A DNA stretch of 64,000 bases. Origin: Anaerolineaceae bacterium. Lineage in GTDB: Bacteria; Chloroflexota; Anaerolineae; Aggregatilineales; Phototrophicaceae. The DNA is taken from the NCBI GenBank assembly GCA_026708325.1, contig JAPOVC010000021.1, positions 62,001-126,000 of the forward strand. The letters are read 5' to 3'. Shown here piece after piece: positions 51,271 to 60,430 of this stretch. How positions within the stretch are numbered: the stretch's first letter is position 1; each line of letters opens with the position of its first letter. Under the pieces are notes generated by a model. It was given only the letters and a program-made list of their open reading frames with translations. It was not told the DNA's origin and did not search any database. Both the position numbers and the translations under genes were made by a program.

Positions 51271-53064
51271 ATGATCGTTCCCCGCCTCGAACAGTACCGC
51301 CACATTCTCAGAGAATACATGTTGCCCTGGCGCAACCGCGTGTTGCTGCTGGCCCTGATGCTCTTCACCAGCATCGGCCTGCAACTGGTCACGCCGCAGT
51401 TGCTGGGCCTCTTCATCGATACGGTGCGCGGTGACCGCACGGGCCTGCCGCTGGAGCCGCCGCCCTGGCTGGGGGTCGACCCCCTGCAGGGTCGGCTGCT
51501 GCTGATCGCGCTGGTCTTCATGCTGGTGGCCCTGGCACAGCAGGTGGTGGCCGTAGGCGCCGTCTACTTCGGCGAAGACGTGGGCTGGAAGGCCACCAAC
51601 AAGCTGCGCTCCGACCTGGCGAACCACTGCCTGCGCCTGGACATGAGCTTTCATCACAAGCGCACGCCCGGCGAAATGATCGAACGCGTCGACAGCGACG
51701 TGACGCAAATTGCCAACTTCTTCTCGCAGTTCGTCGTCACGGTGCTCGCCAACATCCTGCTGCTGGCGGGCGTCGTCTTCATGGTCTTCCTTGTGAACGA
51801 GCAGGTGGGCATGGTTATGGCCGTCTACGCGCTCTTCACCCTCTGGGCGCTCAACGCCGTGCGCAGCCTGGCCATCCCGGCCTGGGGCTCGGCGCGGGAG
51901 GCCAGCGCCAGTTTCTACGGCTTTCTGGAAGAACAGCTTTCCGGCACCGAGGACACGCGCTCCAGCGGCGCCGTGCCCTGGACGCTGCGCAACTTCGCGC
52001 GCCTGATGTACTTCCGCCTCAAGAGCGAACAAAAGGCCAGCATCATGAATGCGGCCATCTTCGGCGTGGTGGCCTTCTGCGCCATCCTCGGCCTCGGCAT
52101 CTCCCTGGTGGCGGGTTACATGCTCTACCAACAGGGACTCATCACGCTGGGCACGATCTTCCTCTTCGTGACCTACACGCACATCCTCGTGCGACCGATG
52201 CGCGAACTGACCATGCAGGTCCAGGAATTGCAGAAGGCCGGCGCCGGCATCGGCCGCGTCATCGAACTGCTCAACATCAAGACCAAAATCGAGGACGGGC
52301 CGGGCGTACCCGTGCCGGCCGGGCCGCTGGACGTCGAGTTCGCCGACGTCAGCTTCGCCTACAACGACAGGGAAGTCGTGCTGCAAAACGTCGACTTCCA
52401 CCTGGAGCCGGGCAAGGTGCTCGGCCTGCTGGGACGCACCGGCAGCGGCAAGACGACCATCAGCCGCCTGCTCTTCCGCCTCTACGACCCCGTGGAGGGC
52501 AGCGTGCGCCTGGGCGGCACCGACCTGCGCGAGGCCTCGCTGCAGCAATTGCGGCAAAGCGTGGGCATCGTCACCCAGGACGTGCAACTCTTTCGCGCTT
52601 CCGTGCGCGACAACCTGACCTTCTTCGACGACAGCATCCCCGACGAGCGCATTCACGAGGCCATCCACGACCTGGGGCTGGGCCCCTGGCTGGCGCAGCT
52701 TCCCGAAGGCCTCGACACGCGCATCGAATCCGGCGGGCGCGGCCTCTCCGCCGGGGAAGCGCAACTGCTGGCCTTCACGCGCGTCTTTCTCAAGGACCCC
52801 GGCCTCGTCATCCTCGACGAAGCCTCCTCACGGCTCGACCCCTTAACCGAGCATCGCATCGAACGCGCCATCGACAAGCTGCTGCACCGGCGCAGCGGCA
52901 TCATCGTGGCGCACCGCCTCGCCACCGTGCAGCGCAGCGACGAAATCATGGTCATCGACAGGGGCCGCATCATCGAGCATGACAGTCGCGCCCGCCTCGC
53001 CGCGAATCCGGACTCGCGCTTTTCGCAATTGCTGCGCACCGGCCTGGAGGAAGCGCTGGCATGA
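51271..53064 (+). CDS. ABC exporter half-transporter A (catalytic Walker B)
   Basis: 597 residues: six-helix membrane domain (1-320) and C-terminal ATPase. Walker A GLLGRTGSGKTTISRLL, Q-loop VTQDVQLF, Walker B LVILDEASSRLD with the catalytic Glu, H-loop IIVAHRLATV. Its signature reads LSAGEAQ where LSGGQ is usual. Pairs with the next gene (ATGA overlap) as a heterodimeric exporter of the type TM287/288 or BmrCD, moving lipids, drugs or peptides outward. Confidence 0.92.
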   Translation: MIVPRLEQYRHILREYMLPWRNRVLLLALMLFTSIGLQLVTPQLLGLFIDTVRGDRTGLPLEPPPWLGVDPLQGRLLLIALVFMLVALAQQVVAVGAVYFGEDVGWKATNKLRSDLANHCLRLDMSFHHKRTPGEMIERVDSDVTQIANFFSQFVVTVLANILLLAGVVFMVFLVNEQVGMVMAVYALFTLWALNAVRSLAIPAWGSAREASASFYGFLEEQLSGTEDTRSSGAVPWTLRNFARLMYFRLKSEQKASIMNAAIFGVVAFCAILGLGISLVAGYMLYQQGLITLGTIFLFVTYTHILVRPMRELTMQVQELQKAGAGIGRVIELLNIKTKIEDGPGVPVPAGPLDVEFADVSFAYNDREVVLQNVDFHLEPGKVLGLLGRTGSGKTTISRLLFRLYDPVEGSVRLGGTDLREASLQQLRQSVGIVTQDVQLFRASVRDNLTFFDDSIPDERIHEAIHDLGLGPWLAQLPEGLDTRIESGGRGLSAGEAQLLAFTRVFLKDPGLVILDEASSRLDPLTEHRIERAIDKLLHRRSGIIVAHRLATVQRSDEIMVIDRGRIIEHDSRARLAANPDSRFSQLLRTGLEEALA

Positions 53065-54869
53065 AGGACTGGCAAATCGTCCTGCAGCTGATCCGCTTCC
53101 GGCCCGGCCTTTTCGCCATCACGATTCTCTTCGCCGCCCTCGGCCAGCTGGCCCAGCAGGCCCCGGCGCTGGTGACGCGGGAGTTTTTCAACGTCCTGAC
53201 GGACAGCGCCCCCGTCCGCTTCGACCTCTGGGCGCTGGTGGCCCTGCTGGCCGCCTCCGGCCTGGCCGAGATCGTCGTGCGCTTCGGCGTCAGCTGGACG
53301 CGCGCGACCTTCCAGTTCACGGTCATGGCGCTCATGCGGCTGAACGTCTTCCGCCACGTGTTGAAGCAGCCCGGCGCGCGCCCCATGCCCACCTCGCCCG
53401 GCGAGTCGATCAGCCGTTTCGGCGGCGACCTGGACGAGATCGGCATGTTCTTCCGCCTGCTGGAAATGCTGGTGGGACACTTCATCGCCTCGCTGGTGGC
53501 GGTGTACATCATGGTGAGCATCAACCCGCTCATCGCCCTGGTGGCCTTCGCGCCCCTGCTGCTGGTGGCCCTCATCGCCAACCTGACGCACCAGCGCGTG
53601 CAGCATTACCGCCGCGTACGCCGTCGCGCCGCCGCGCGCGTCGTCGGCTTCGTGGCCGAGACTTTCGGCGCCGCCCAGAGCGTCAAGGTGGCCGGCCGGG
53701 AAGAGCCGGTGATCCGCGAGTTCCAGCGCCTCAACGAGGTGCGACGGGTGGCCGCGCTTAAGGACCGCGTCTTTGAGGAAGTCCAGCGCTCCACCTATTA
53801 CAACGCCGTCAACATCGGCACCGGCGTCGTCCTGATCCTCTCCGCCAGCGCCATGCGCGACGGGACCTTCACACTCGGCGACTTCGCGCTCTTCGTCTTC
53901 TATCTGGAACGCATGACCCAGTTCATGCGCATGTTCGGCTTCTCCCTCTCGCGCTACAAGCAGATTGGCATCTCCATCGATCGCGTGGAGTGGCTGCTGG
54001 GCGGCGCCCCGCGCCAGATCATGGTCGAGCACAACCCGGTCTGGCTGGACGGCAAGCTGCCCGGCATCCCGAAGGTGTCGGTGGGCGAGGACGATCGCCT
54101 GCACGCGCTCGAAATCGAGGGGCTGAGCTACCAGCACCCGGGCAGCCAGAACGGCATCGACAACATCAACCTGCGCCTCGAGCGCGGCACCTTCACGGTG
54201 GTCACCGGGCGCATCGGCGCCGGCAAGACCACGTTTCTGCGCACGCTGCAGGGCCTGCTGCCGCCGGACCGCGGCGAGATTCGCTGGAACGGCGAGCCGG
54301 TCGAGCATCTGGCGGAGTTCTTCGTGCCGCCCCACACGGCCTACACGCCCCAGGTGCCGCGTCTCTTCAGCGATCCGCTGCGCGACAACATCCTGATGGG
54401 CATACCGGAGAAGGATGCCGACGTCCCCGAGGCCATTCGTTCGGCGGTGATGGAGCGCGATCTGAAGGAACTCGACGAAGGCCTGGACACGCTGGTTGGC
54501 CCGCGTGGCGTGCGCCTGAGCGGCGGTCAGATGCAGCGCACGGCGGCCTCGCGCATGTTTGTGCGCGAACCGGAACTGCTGATCTTCGACGACCTCTCCA
54601 GCGCCCTCGACGTGGAGACCGAGCAGCGCCTCTGGAACCGCGTTTTCTCGCGGGACGGCGCCACCTGCCTGGCAGTCTCCCATCGCAAGGCCGCCCTGCG
54701 GCGCGCGGACCAGATCATCGTGATGAAGGACGGACGCATCCACGCCCAGGGGCGGCTCGACGATCTGCTGCAGCATTGCAGCGAAATGCAGCGCCTGTGG
54801 GAAGGAAACTTCAGCGAGGAAGCGCGCAACGGCAACAGGAGTTACCCGAAGCCTGCCGCGGCGACCTGA
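53061..54869 (+). CDS. ABC exporter half-transporter B (degenerate Walker B)
   Basis: 602 residues with a membrane domain and ATPase. Walker A TGRIGAGKTTFLRTL, canonical signature RLSGGQMQR, but Walker B is LLIFDDLSSALD, with Asp in place of the catalytic Glu. H-loop CLAVSHRKAA. Its ATG overlaps the stop of half A. In the dimer, B's Walker motifs face A's odd LSAGEAQ signature, giving one degenerate site, and A's Walker motifs face B's normal signature, giving one active site. Confidence 0.92.
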   Translation: MKDWQIVLQLIRFRPGLFAITILFAALGQLAQQAPALVTREFFNVLTDSAPVRFDLWALVALLAASGLAEIVVRFGVSWTRATFQFTVMALMRLNVFRHVLKQPGARPMPTSPGESISRFGGDLDEIGMFFRLLEMLVGHFIASLVAVYIMVSINPLIALVAFAPLLLVALIANLTHQRVQHYRRVRRRAAARVVGFVAETFGAAQSVKVAGREEPVIREFQRLNEVRRVAALKDRVFEEVQRSTYYNAVNIGTGVVLILSASAMRDGTFTLGDFALFVFYLERMTQFMRMFGFSLSRYKQIGISIDRVEWLLGGAPRQIMVEHNPVWLDGKLPGIPKVSVGEDDRLHALEIEGLSYQHPGSQNGIDNINLRLERGTFTVVTGRIGAGKTTFLRTLQGLLPPDRGEIRWNGEPVEHLAEFFVPPHTAYTPQVPRLFSDPLRDNILMGIPEKDADVPEAIRSAVMERDLKELDEGLDTLVGPRGVRLSGGQMQRTAASRMFVREPELLIFDDLSSALDVETEQRLWNRVFSRDGATCLAVSHRKAALRRADQIIVMKDGRIHAQGRLDDLLQHCSEMQRLWEGNFSEEARNGNRSYPKPAAAT

Positions 54870-54877
54870 GGGACGCT

Positions 54878-55683
<806 letters not shown>

Positions 55684-55687
<4 letters not shown>

Positions 55688-57156
55688 ACGGTCCTTCGCG
55701 CCCTGGCGCTGTAACGGTTGCGCAGAATGATGGCCGTGGCGTTGAGCGAAAGCAACAACAGCAGCAACACAATGATCGTGGCGGCGGCGACGTCCTGAAA
55801 GCCCTCGCGCGGGTCCGCCGTCCAGCGGTAGATCTGGATCGGCAACACGGTGAAACGCGAGAAGGGACTGTCCGGGTCGATGAAGATGGTCGTGGCCGCG
55901 CCAACCACCACCAGCGGCGCGGTCTCCCCGATGGCGCGCGAGACCGACAGGATGACGCCGGTCAGCATGCCGGGCAGGGCCACCGGCAGCACCTGGCGCG
56001 CGATTGTCTGCAAACGCGTCGCGCCCAGGGCATGGCTGCCCTCGCGCAACGCCTGGGGCACGGCGCGGATGGCTTCCTGGGCATTGATGATGATGATCGG
56101 CAGGATCAGCAGCGCCATCGTCAGCCCGGCGGAGAGGACGGTGCGGCCGTCCGTGCCCTCCATCCCGGCCAGACGACCGCTGGTCAGGGGTTCCATGGCG
56201 CGCACGAACACCGTCAGACCGAGAATGCCGTAAATGATGGAGGGCACGCCGGCCAGGTTGCGGATGTTGGTCTCAATGAAGCCGTTGAGCAGGCGCAACA
56301 AACGGTGGTTGTTGGCGTCGCGCGCGTACTCCTCCAGATAGATGGCCGCGCCCAGCCCCAGTGGCAGGGACACGCCGATGGCGATCACCAGCATCCAGAG
56401 CGTACCCAGCAGGGCCACGCGGATGCCGCTGGTCAACGCCTGGCTGGAGCCGGGCGTGCGCAGGAAGTCGGCGTTCAGCCAGGAGCGGAATTCAAGCGTC
56501 GCCTGCGGGAAGTCCCGCGCGGCCCGCGCCTGGATCTCTTCCTGCCGCGCCAGCGAATCGATCAGATTCCAGCTTTCCAGCAACTCGATTTGCACGATGT
56601 CGCTATAGACCAGTTCCAGCAGGCGACCCTGCTCCACGTTGTCGGCCAGCAGCGTGGCGATGTCGGCCCTGGCCCCGGCGTCCCGTTCGCTGCGCTCAAC
56701 ATCCGGCAAACGCAGGTCGAACAGGCTTCGGTCGGCCCACTCCGGCGGGAAATTCTGGCCTTCAATCAGGGCCTGGCCCACAGTCAGGTCGCGCAGCGCG
56801 GAAGGCGGCAGGGCCGTCCGGGCGACCTCGTCAAGGAACAGGGTGAAGAGGCGGTCGGTGCTGACGTAGGGACGTCCCTTCTCGTCGAGGGTGTCGCGGG
56901 CGAGGCCGGCCAGTTCTGTTGCGCTCTGCTGATCAAGGCTGCGGCCGTCGGCGCTGACCAGGCTGGCCGGATCGACGACGTTGACGACCGCGACGGTGCC
57001 GAAGGCGTCATCCACGATCTTGAGCAGCAGAATGACCAGGGCCAGGGCCGCCAGCCCGACGCAGGCCTGATAGACCCGCGACCAGACGCGACCGATGCGC
57101 CGGCGTCGCGCAAGACCGCCCTGTTCCGGGATGTTGGCCACCTCAGGTCGCTTCAC
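55684..57156 (-). CDS. pstA: Phosphate ABC permease PstA with large extracytoplasmic insertion
   Basis: About 490 residues, against the usual 280-300. After the first helix ([18 protein letters not shown]) comes an extra extracytoplasmic segment of about 200 residues. The normal PstA core follows: [35 protein letters not shown] and the EAA region [20 protein letters not shown]. Start uncertain: GTG 57156 overlaps the pstC end by 14 bp, GTG 57141 is an alternative, and there is no ATG nearby, so translation is probably coupled. Confidence 0.92.
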
Positions 57157-58618
57157 GATAGCGGCGGGTAATGGTGCCGCTGACGATATTGAAGGCCAGC
57201 GTGAGCAGGAAAAGCAGCAGGCCAATGGCGAAGAGGCTGTTGTAATCGATGGTGTTGTAGCTGATGTCGCCGCCGGAGATGCGGACGATGTGCCCCGTCA
57301 TCGTCTCCGCCCCTTCAAGGGGGTTGAAGGTGAAGTTGGGGCCGGCGCCCGCCGCCAACGCCACGATCATGGTCTCACCCACCGCGCGCGAGATGCCCAG
57401 CAGGAAGGCCGCCATGATGCCCGATACGGCCGCCGGCAAGACCGCGCGCCGAATCGTCTCCTGGCGCGTGGCGCCCAGCGCATAGGAGGCCTCGCGCAGG
57501 GCCCGCGGCACCGCCCCCAGCGCGTCCTCACTGATGGAAGCGATGGTCGGCACGATCATGATGCCCATCACCAGCCCCGCCGACAGGGTGTTGAACTGTT
57601 TCACTTCCGGCCCGATGATCTGCTGCAGGAGCGGCGTCATCCAGGTGAGCGCGAAGTAGCCAAAGACCACCGTCGGCACGCCCACCAGCAATTCCAGCAC
57701 GGGTTTGACGAAGGAGCGGACGCGCGTGCTGGCGAATTCGCTGAGGTAAATCGCCACGCCCAAGCCGACGGGCAGCGCCGTCAGCAGCGCGAAGAAGGTC
57801 GTCATCAGGGTGGCGTTCAGCAGCGGCCAGATTCCCAGATGCCCCAGTTGCGGGTTCCAGCGTGTGCCGGTCAAAAACTCGCCCAGGGTGACGGCAGCCG
57901 GGCTGAACAGGGGCAGGCCGGCGCTGTGACGGGCGGGGTTGCTGCCGTCCTCGCCGCGGCGCACGGCCAGCATGTCGCTCACGGGCTCGACCAGCAGGAC
58001 GCGCATCACCTCCTCGTCAGCCTGGATCAGGTCATCGACCTGAAAGGCGGCGGCCGCGCCTGGCGACAGTTGAATCACCGTGTCGTCGGCCGTCATTTCC
58101 ACGCCCAGCAGAACCGTGCGTTCCTTGTGCACGAACAGCGCCGTATCGACCGGGTGGGCCAGCGCCTGCGTGCCATTGGCGCCGCGTTCCACTTCCAGGC
58201 CCTCGCGGCTGGCCGTCAGCACCCGCATCTGCTCCTCGCCCAGTTCAATTGTCTGGCCCGCGCTGAAGGGCAGCGTGGCCCGTTCATCGAGGTTGAGCGT
58301 CACATACCGGTCCTGAGCGTCCATGGCCGCGGCGAGGGACACGTCCTGCCCCAGATTGACCACCCCGGCGCGCTCCACACTGTCGTATTTCACCTGCTGC
58401 CAGGAGCGTTGACTGAAAAAGAGCAGCGAGTTCTCGCCCAGGGTGACGAGGATGCCGATGGTGGAGAGAATGGAGACCAGCCCGCAGAGCAGGAGCAGCA
58501 GGCGCACGATGGCTTCAAGCGGCCGCGGCCGTCGTCTGAGGCTGCGGCTGCGCAGCGCGCGTTCCAGCGTGGCCGACTTGCCGGCCCCCGGACCCTGCAC
58601 CGCCTGAACCTGCGCCAT
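57143..58618 (-). CDS. pstC: Phosphate ABC permease PstC with duplicated beta-repeat insertion
   Basis: 491 residues, longer than the usual 300-340. A first helix (about 37-61) is followed by an insertion of about 200 residues, holding two related units at about 105-158 (GEEQMRVLTASREGLEVERG) and 179-236 (ADEEVMRVL...LAVRRGEDGSN). Each ends in a His-Ala/Ser turn. The conserved core follows: LPVGLGVAIYLSEFA, LVGVPTVVFGYFALTWMTP and VPRALREASYALGATRQETI. Start ATG 58618, with a PHO-box-like promoter just upstream. First gene of pstCAB. Confidence 0.93.
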   Translation of the reverse strand: MAQVQAVQGPGAGKSATLERALRSRSLRRRPRPLEAIVRLLLLLCGLVSILSTIGILVTLGENSLLFFSQRSWQQVKYDSVERAGVVNLGQDVSLAAAMDAQDRYVTLNLDERATLPFSAGQTIELGEEQMRVLTASREGLEVERGANGTQALAHPVDTALFVHKERTVLLGVEMTADDTVIQLSPGAAAAFQVDDLIQADEEVMRVLLVEPVSDMLAVRRGEDGSNPARHSAGLPLFSPAAVTLGEFLTGTRWNPQLGHLGIWPLLNATLMTTFFALLTALPVGLGVAIYLSEFASTRVRSFVKPVLELLVGVPTVVFGYFALTWMTPLLQQIIGPEVKQFNTLSAGLVMGIMIVPTIASISEDALGAVPRALREASYALGATRQETIRRAVLPAAVSGIMAAFLLGISRAVGETMIVALAAGAGPNFTFNPLEGAETMTGHIVRISGGDISYNTIDYNSLFAIGLLLFLLTLAFNIVSGTITRRYREAT

Positions 58619-58655
58619 ATCTGCCTGCCTGAATCTCGGGGATCGTCCGCGCGGC

Positions 58656-58709
58656 AGTATAGCCGAAGGCAGGTTAAGGAACGGGCCTGCCGTGTTAACT
58701 CGCGATTAA
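58656..58709 (-). promoter_or_regulatory. PHO/PhoP-box-like promoter of pstCAB
   Basis: Minus strand: TTAATC (58709-58704) and TTAACA (58698-58693) are exactly 11 bp apart. TTAACC (58677-58672) lies 21 bp further on and 10 bp upstream of a TATACT -10 box (58661-58656). Response regulators of the PhoB/PhoP group bind 11-bp direct repeats in place of the -35 box, which fits a pst promoter. Confidence 0.5.
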
Positions 58710-58716
58710 GTTGCAG

Positions 58717-59031
58717 GGGCGCCATACCATGGCGCCCGCCACACAGGCAGGCGTGGGTGGCGGGATGATGCGGGCAATCTGATCAATCGTCCCTGCCGGA
58801 TGCACAGATTGAGGATTGCTGTACGGGCGACATATCATGTCGCCCGCGGATACTGGTTGCCACCTGCGAGCTTCGCGGGTTGCGGCGGGCGACTTGACAA
58901 GTCGCCCGTACAATGTCGTTGCGTTTTGTGGAATGCAGCCGTTCTGATCAATTGCCCCTGTGGGATGCTGCGAGCTTGCGCTCTCGCTGCCCACGCAGCG
59001 AAGGCTGTACGGGCGACATACCATGTCGCCC
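58717..59031. repeat. Cluster of four 21-bp palindromic units (REP-like)
   Basis: Units at 58717-58737, 58825-58845, 58887-58907 and 59011-59031 each have a 9-bp perfect stem and 3-nt loop, of form GGGCGnCAT-AyC-ATGnCGCCC (the third has CTT/AAG). Flanks also recur: CTGTAC before units 2 and 4, GCCCGCC then CACAGGCA after units 1 and 4, and a CTGATCAAT motif in two spacers. This fills the gap between pstC and the coiled-coil gene, which otherwise holds no gene. Confidence 0.9.
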
Positions 59032-59158
59032 GCCCCACAGGCACGCGCAGCGCCGGCCCCCGACTGGCCCATGAAGACAACGTTTTGGGCAGGCGGTCAT
59101 CCTTCGCCTTTCACAACGCTATACTCCCCTGCGGACAAGGAATGATTGCGAGGCCCGT

Positions 59159-60364
59159 ATGGCAGATTACTTCTTCGACAGTCGCGATGACTTCCACTAC
59201 GACAACAGCGGCTACTACGGCTACATCGTCTTCAATGGCGATGAGCAGACGCGGGACCGCCTGCGCAATGCTCTGGGCCAGGGACGGCAATCCCATGGAC
59301 TGGGTTGGTACCGATACGGCAAAAGCTTCCGCCCGGCCAACGACGGCAGGATGTACGACTGGTACATCCGCCTGCACAGTGGCGGCAACGAGAAGCCGGC
59401 CGCGAAGGCCGTCGATGAGTTTCTGCGTAGCTACCTGCAACCGCCGGCGTCCTCCCCGCAGCCACCGGAAACTCAGTCAACCGGTCTCGCTCCGCAGCAA
59501 ACCGGAGAAGATTATCTCCGGGTGCAGAAGGTAATTGCCAGTCTTGAAGGGACCGAGGCACGTTTCCGGAAGGAGCTCAACCGGCTCGGCCAGGACAGTT
59601 CATTGGCGCAGGGGGAGGTACTGAACAGACTGCGTGTGATTGAGGCGGGCGTCAGCAATCTGCAGGAAGTAACCGGCTCTGTCAGCGAGGCACGATTCGA
59701 AGCCGTACGCCTGCAGGATCGCCTGGAGGAAGCAAGGGACGAACTTGAAGAGAAAGACAGGCAAATTGACGATCTAAACAAGCAACTGTCAACGACGGAC
59801 CGAAGTGCCGAAATACAGGAGCTAAATGCCAGGATCAGGAGACACAACAACAAGGTCAACTATCAGGAAGGGCTAATTGCCAAACACAAAAAAGAACTGC
59901 AAGAGATTCGAAGCGATAACAATGCATTGGAAGCAAGGCTGAAGTCTTCAAACATCAAGAAAGATGAATGGGAAGAAAAGTATCACAAACTGAAATCTGA
60001 AATTCCGTCGGACTCAGGTATAGATTCTGACGAGGAATCATTTGAAACCACTGTCGCGAAACTGGCCCCTCAAATGTATCTGATCAGGGGGACAACCGAT
60101 ATTGTTCGTCATGAATTCGAACACAGCAAACCCGTTCTGGATTTGTTGCGGAGAATCGTCTTGATAAAGGATTTCAACGGGCGAAACAAAATCGCGAATA
60201 CCAAGTGGCGTGAGAGCCACGTCGGGAACACGGACTGGCGCATGTATTTCTGCAAGGAGAAACGTCTGATGAATGGACGTATTGTCGCCTTCCTGAGCGA
60301 CAAGAACAGCCAGCCCGATGACATCCGCTGGATGCAGGCACACTCACCGGATACATGTTTCTGA
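59159..60364 (+). CDS. Coiled-coil protein with unknown N-domain and possible RelE/ParE-like C-domain
   Basis: 401 residues, no signal peptide. The N-terminal domain (1-95) is aromatic-rich (YFFDSRDDFHYDNSGYYGY, GLGWYRYGKSFRP). A Pro/Gln linker leads to a long coiled coil (about 120-285). The C-terminal 100 residues include VLIKDFNGRNKIANTKWRE and GNTDWRMYFCKEKR, then GRIVAFLSDKNSQPDDIRWM. These read like a RelE/HigB-type sheet (compare WRIYF... and HKNxxxDI). The second half is AT-rich (24 of 60 G+C at 59881-59940). It lies inside the pst locus on the opposite strand. No named family; a toxin or defence effector is conceivable. Confidence 0.6.
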   Translation: MADYFFDSRDDFHYDNSGYYGYIVFNGDEQTRDRLRNALGQGRQSHGLGWYRYGKSFRPANDGRMYDWYIRLHSGGNEKPAAKAVDEFLRSYLQPPASSPQPPETQSTGLAPQQTGEDYLRVQKVIASLEGTEARFRKELNRLGQDSSLAQGEVLNRLRVIEAGVSNLQEVTGSVSEARFEAVRLQDRLEEARDELEEKDRQIDDLNKQLSTTDRSAEIQELNARIRRHNNKVNYQEGLIAKHKKELQEIRSDNNALEARLKSSNIKKDEWEEKYHKLKSEIPSDSGIDSDEESFETTVAKLAPQMYLIRGTTDIVRHEFEHSKPVLDLLRRIVLIKDFNGRNKIANTKWRESHVGNTDWRMYFCKEKRLMNGRIVAFLSDKNSQPDDIRWMQAHSPDTCF

Positions 60365-60379
60365 AACGACAACATTGAA

Positions 60380-60400
60380 GGCGGCAGGGTTTCCCCCGCC
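60380..60400. terminator. Hairpin between convergent genes
   Basis: GGCGG (60380-60384) and GGG (60387-60389) pair with CCC (60393-60395) and CCGCC (60396-60400), with a 2-nt bulge and TTT loop, between the coiled-coil gene and pstS1. There is no T-run, so it is a modest candidate. Confidence 0.35.
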
Positions 60401-60430
60401 GCTCAAACAGTCTCGCGCTGACCCCGCCGC

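Noticed and set aside
58717-59031. Possible CRISPR array from spaced palindromes
   Set aside because: Spacing between units is irregular (41-103 bp between unit ends), spacers share words, and there are no cas genes.
58695-59072. 125-codon minus-strand frame across the palindrome cluster with repeated AGDMVCRPYS
   Set aside because: The repeated peptide is just the translation of the palindromic DNA units; there is no start signal or conserved domain.
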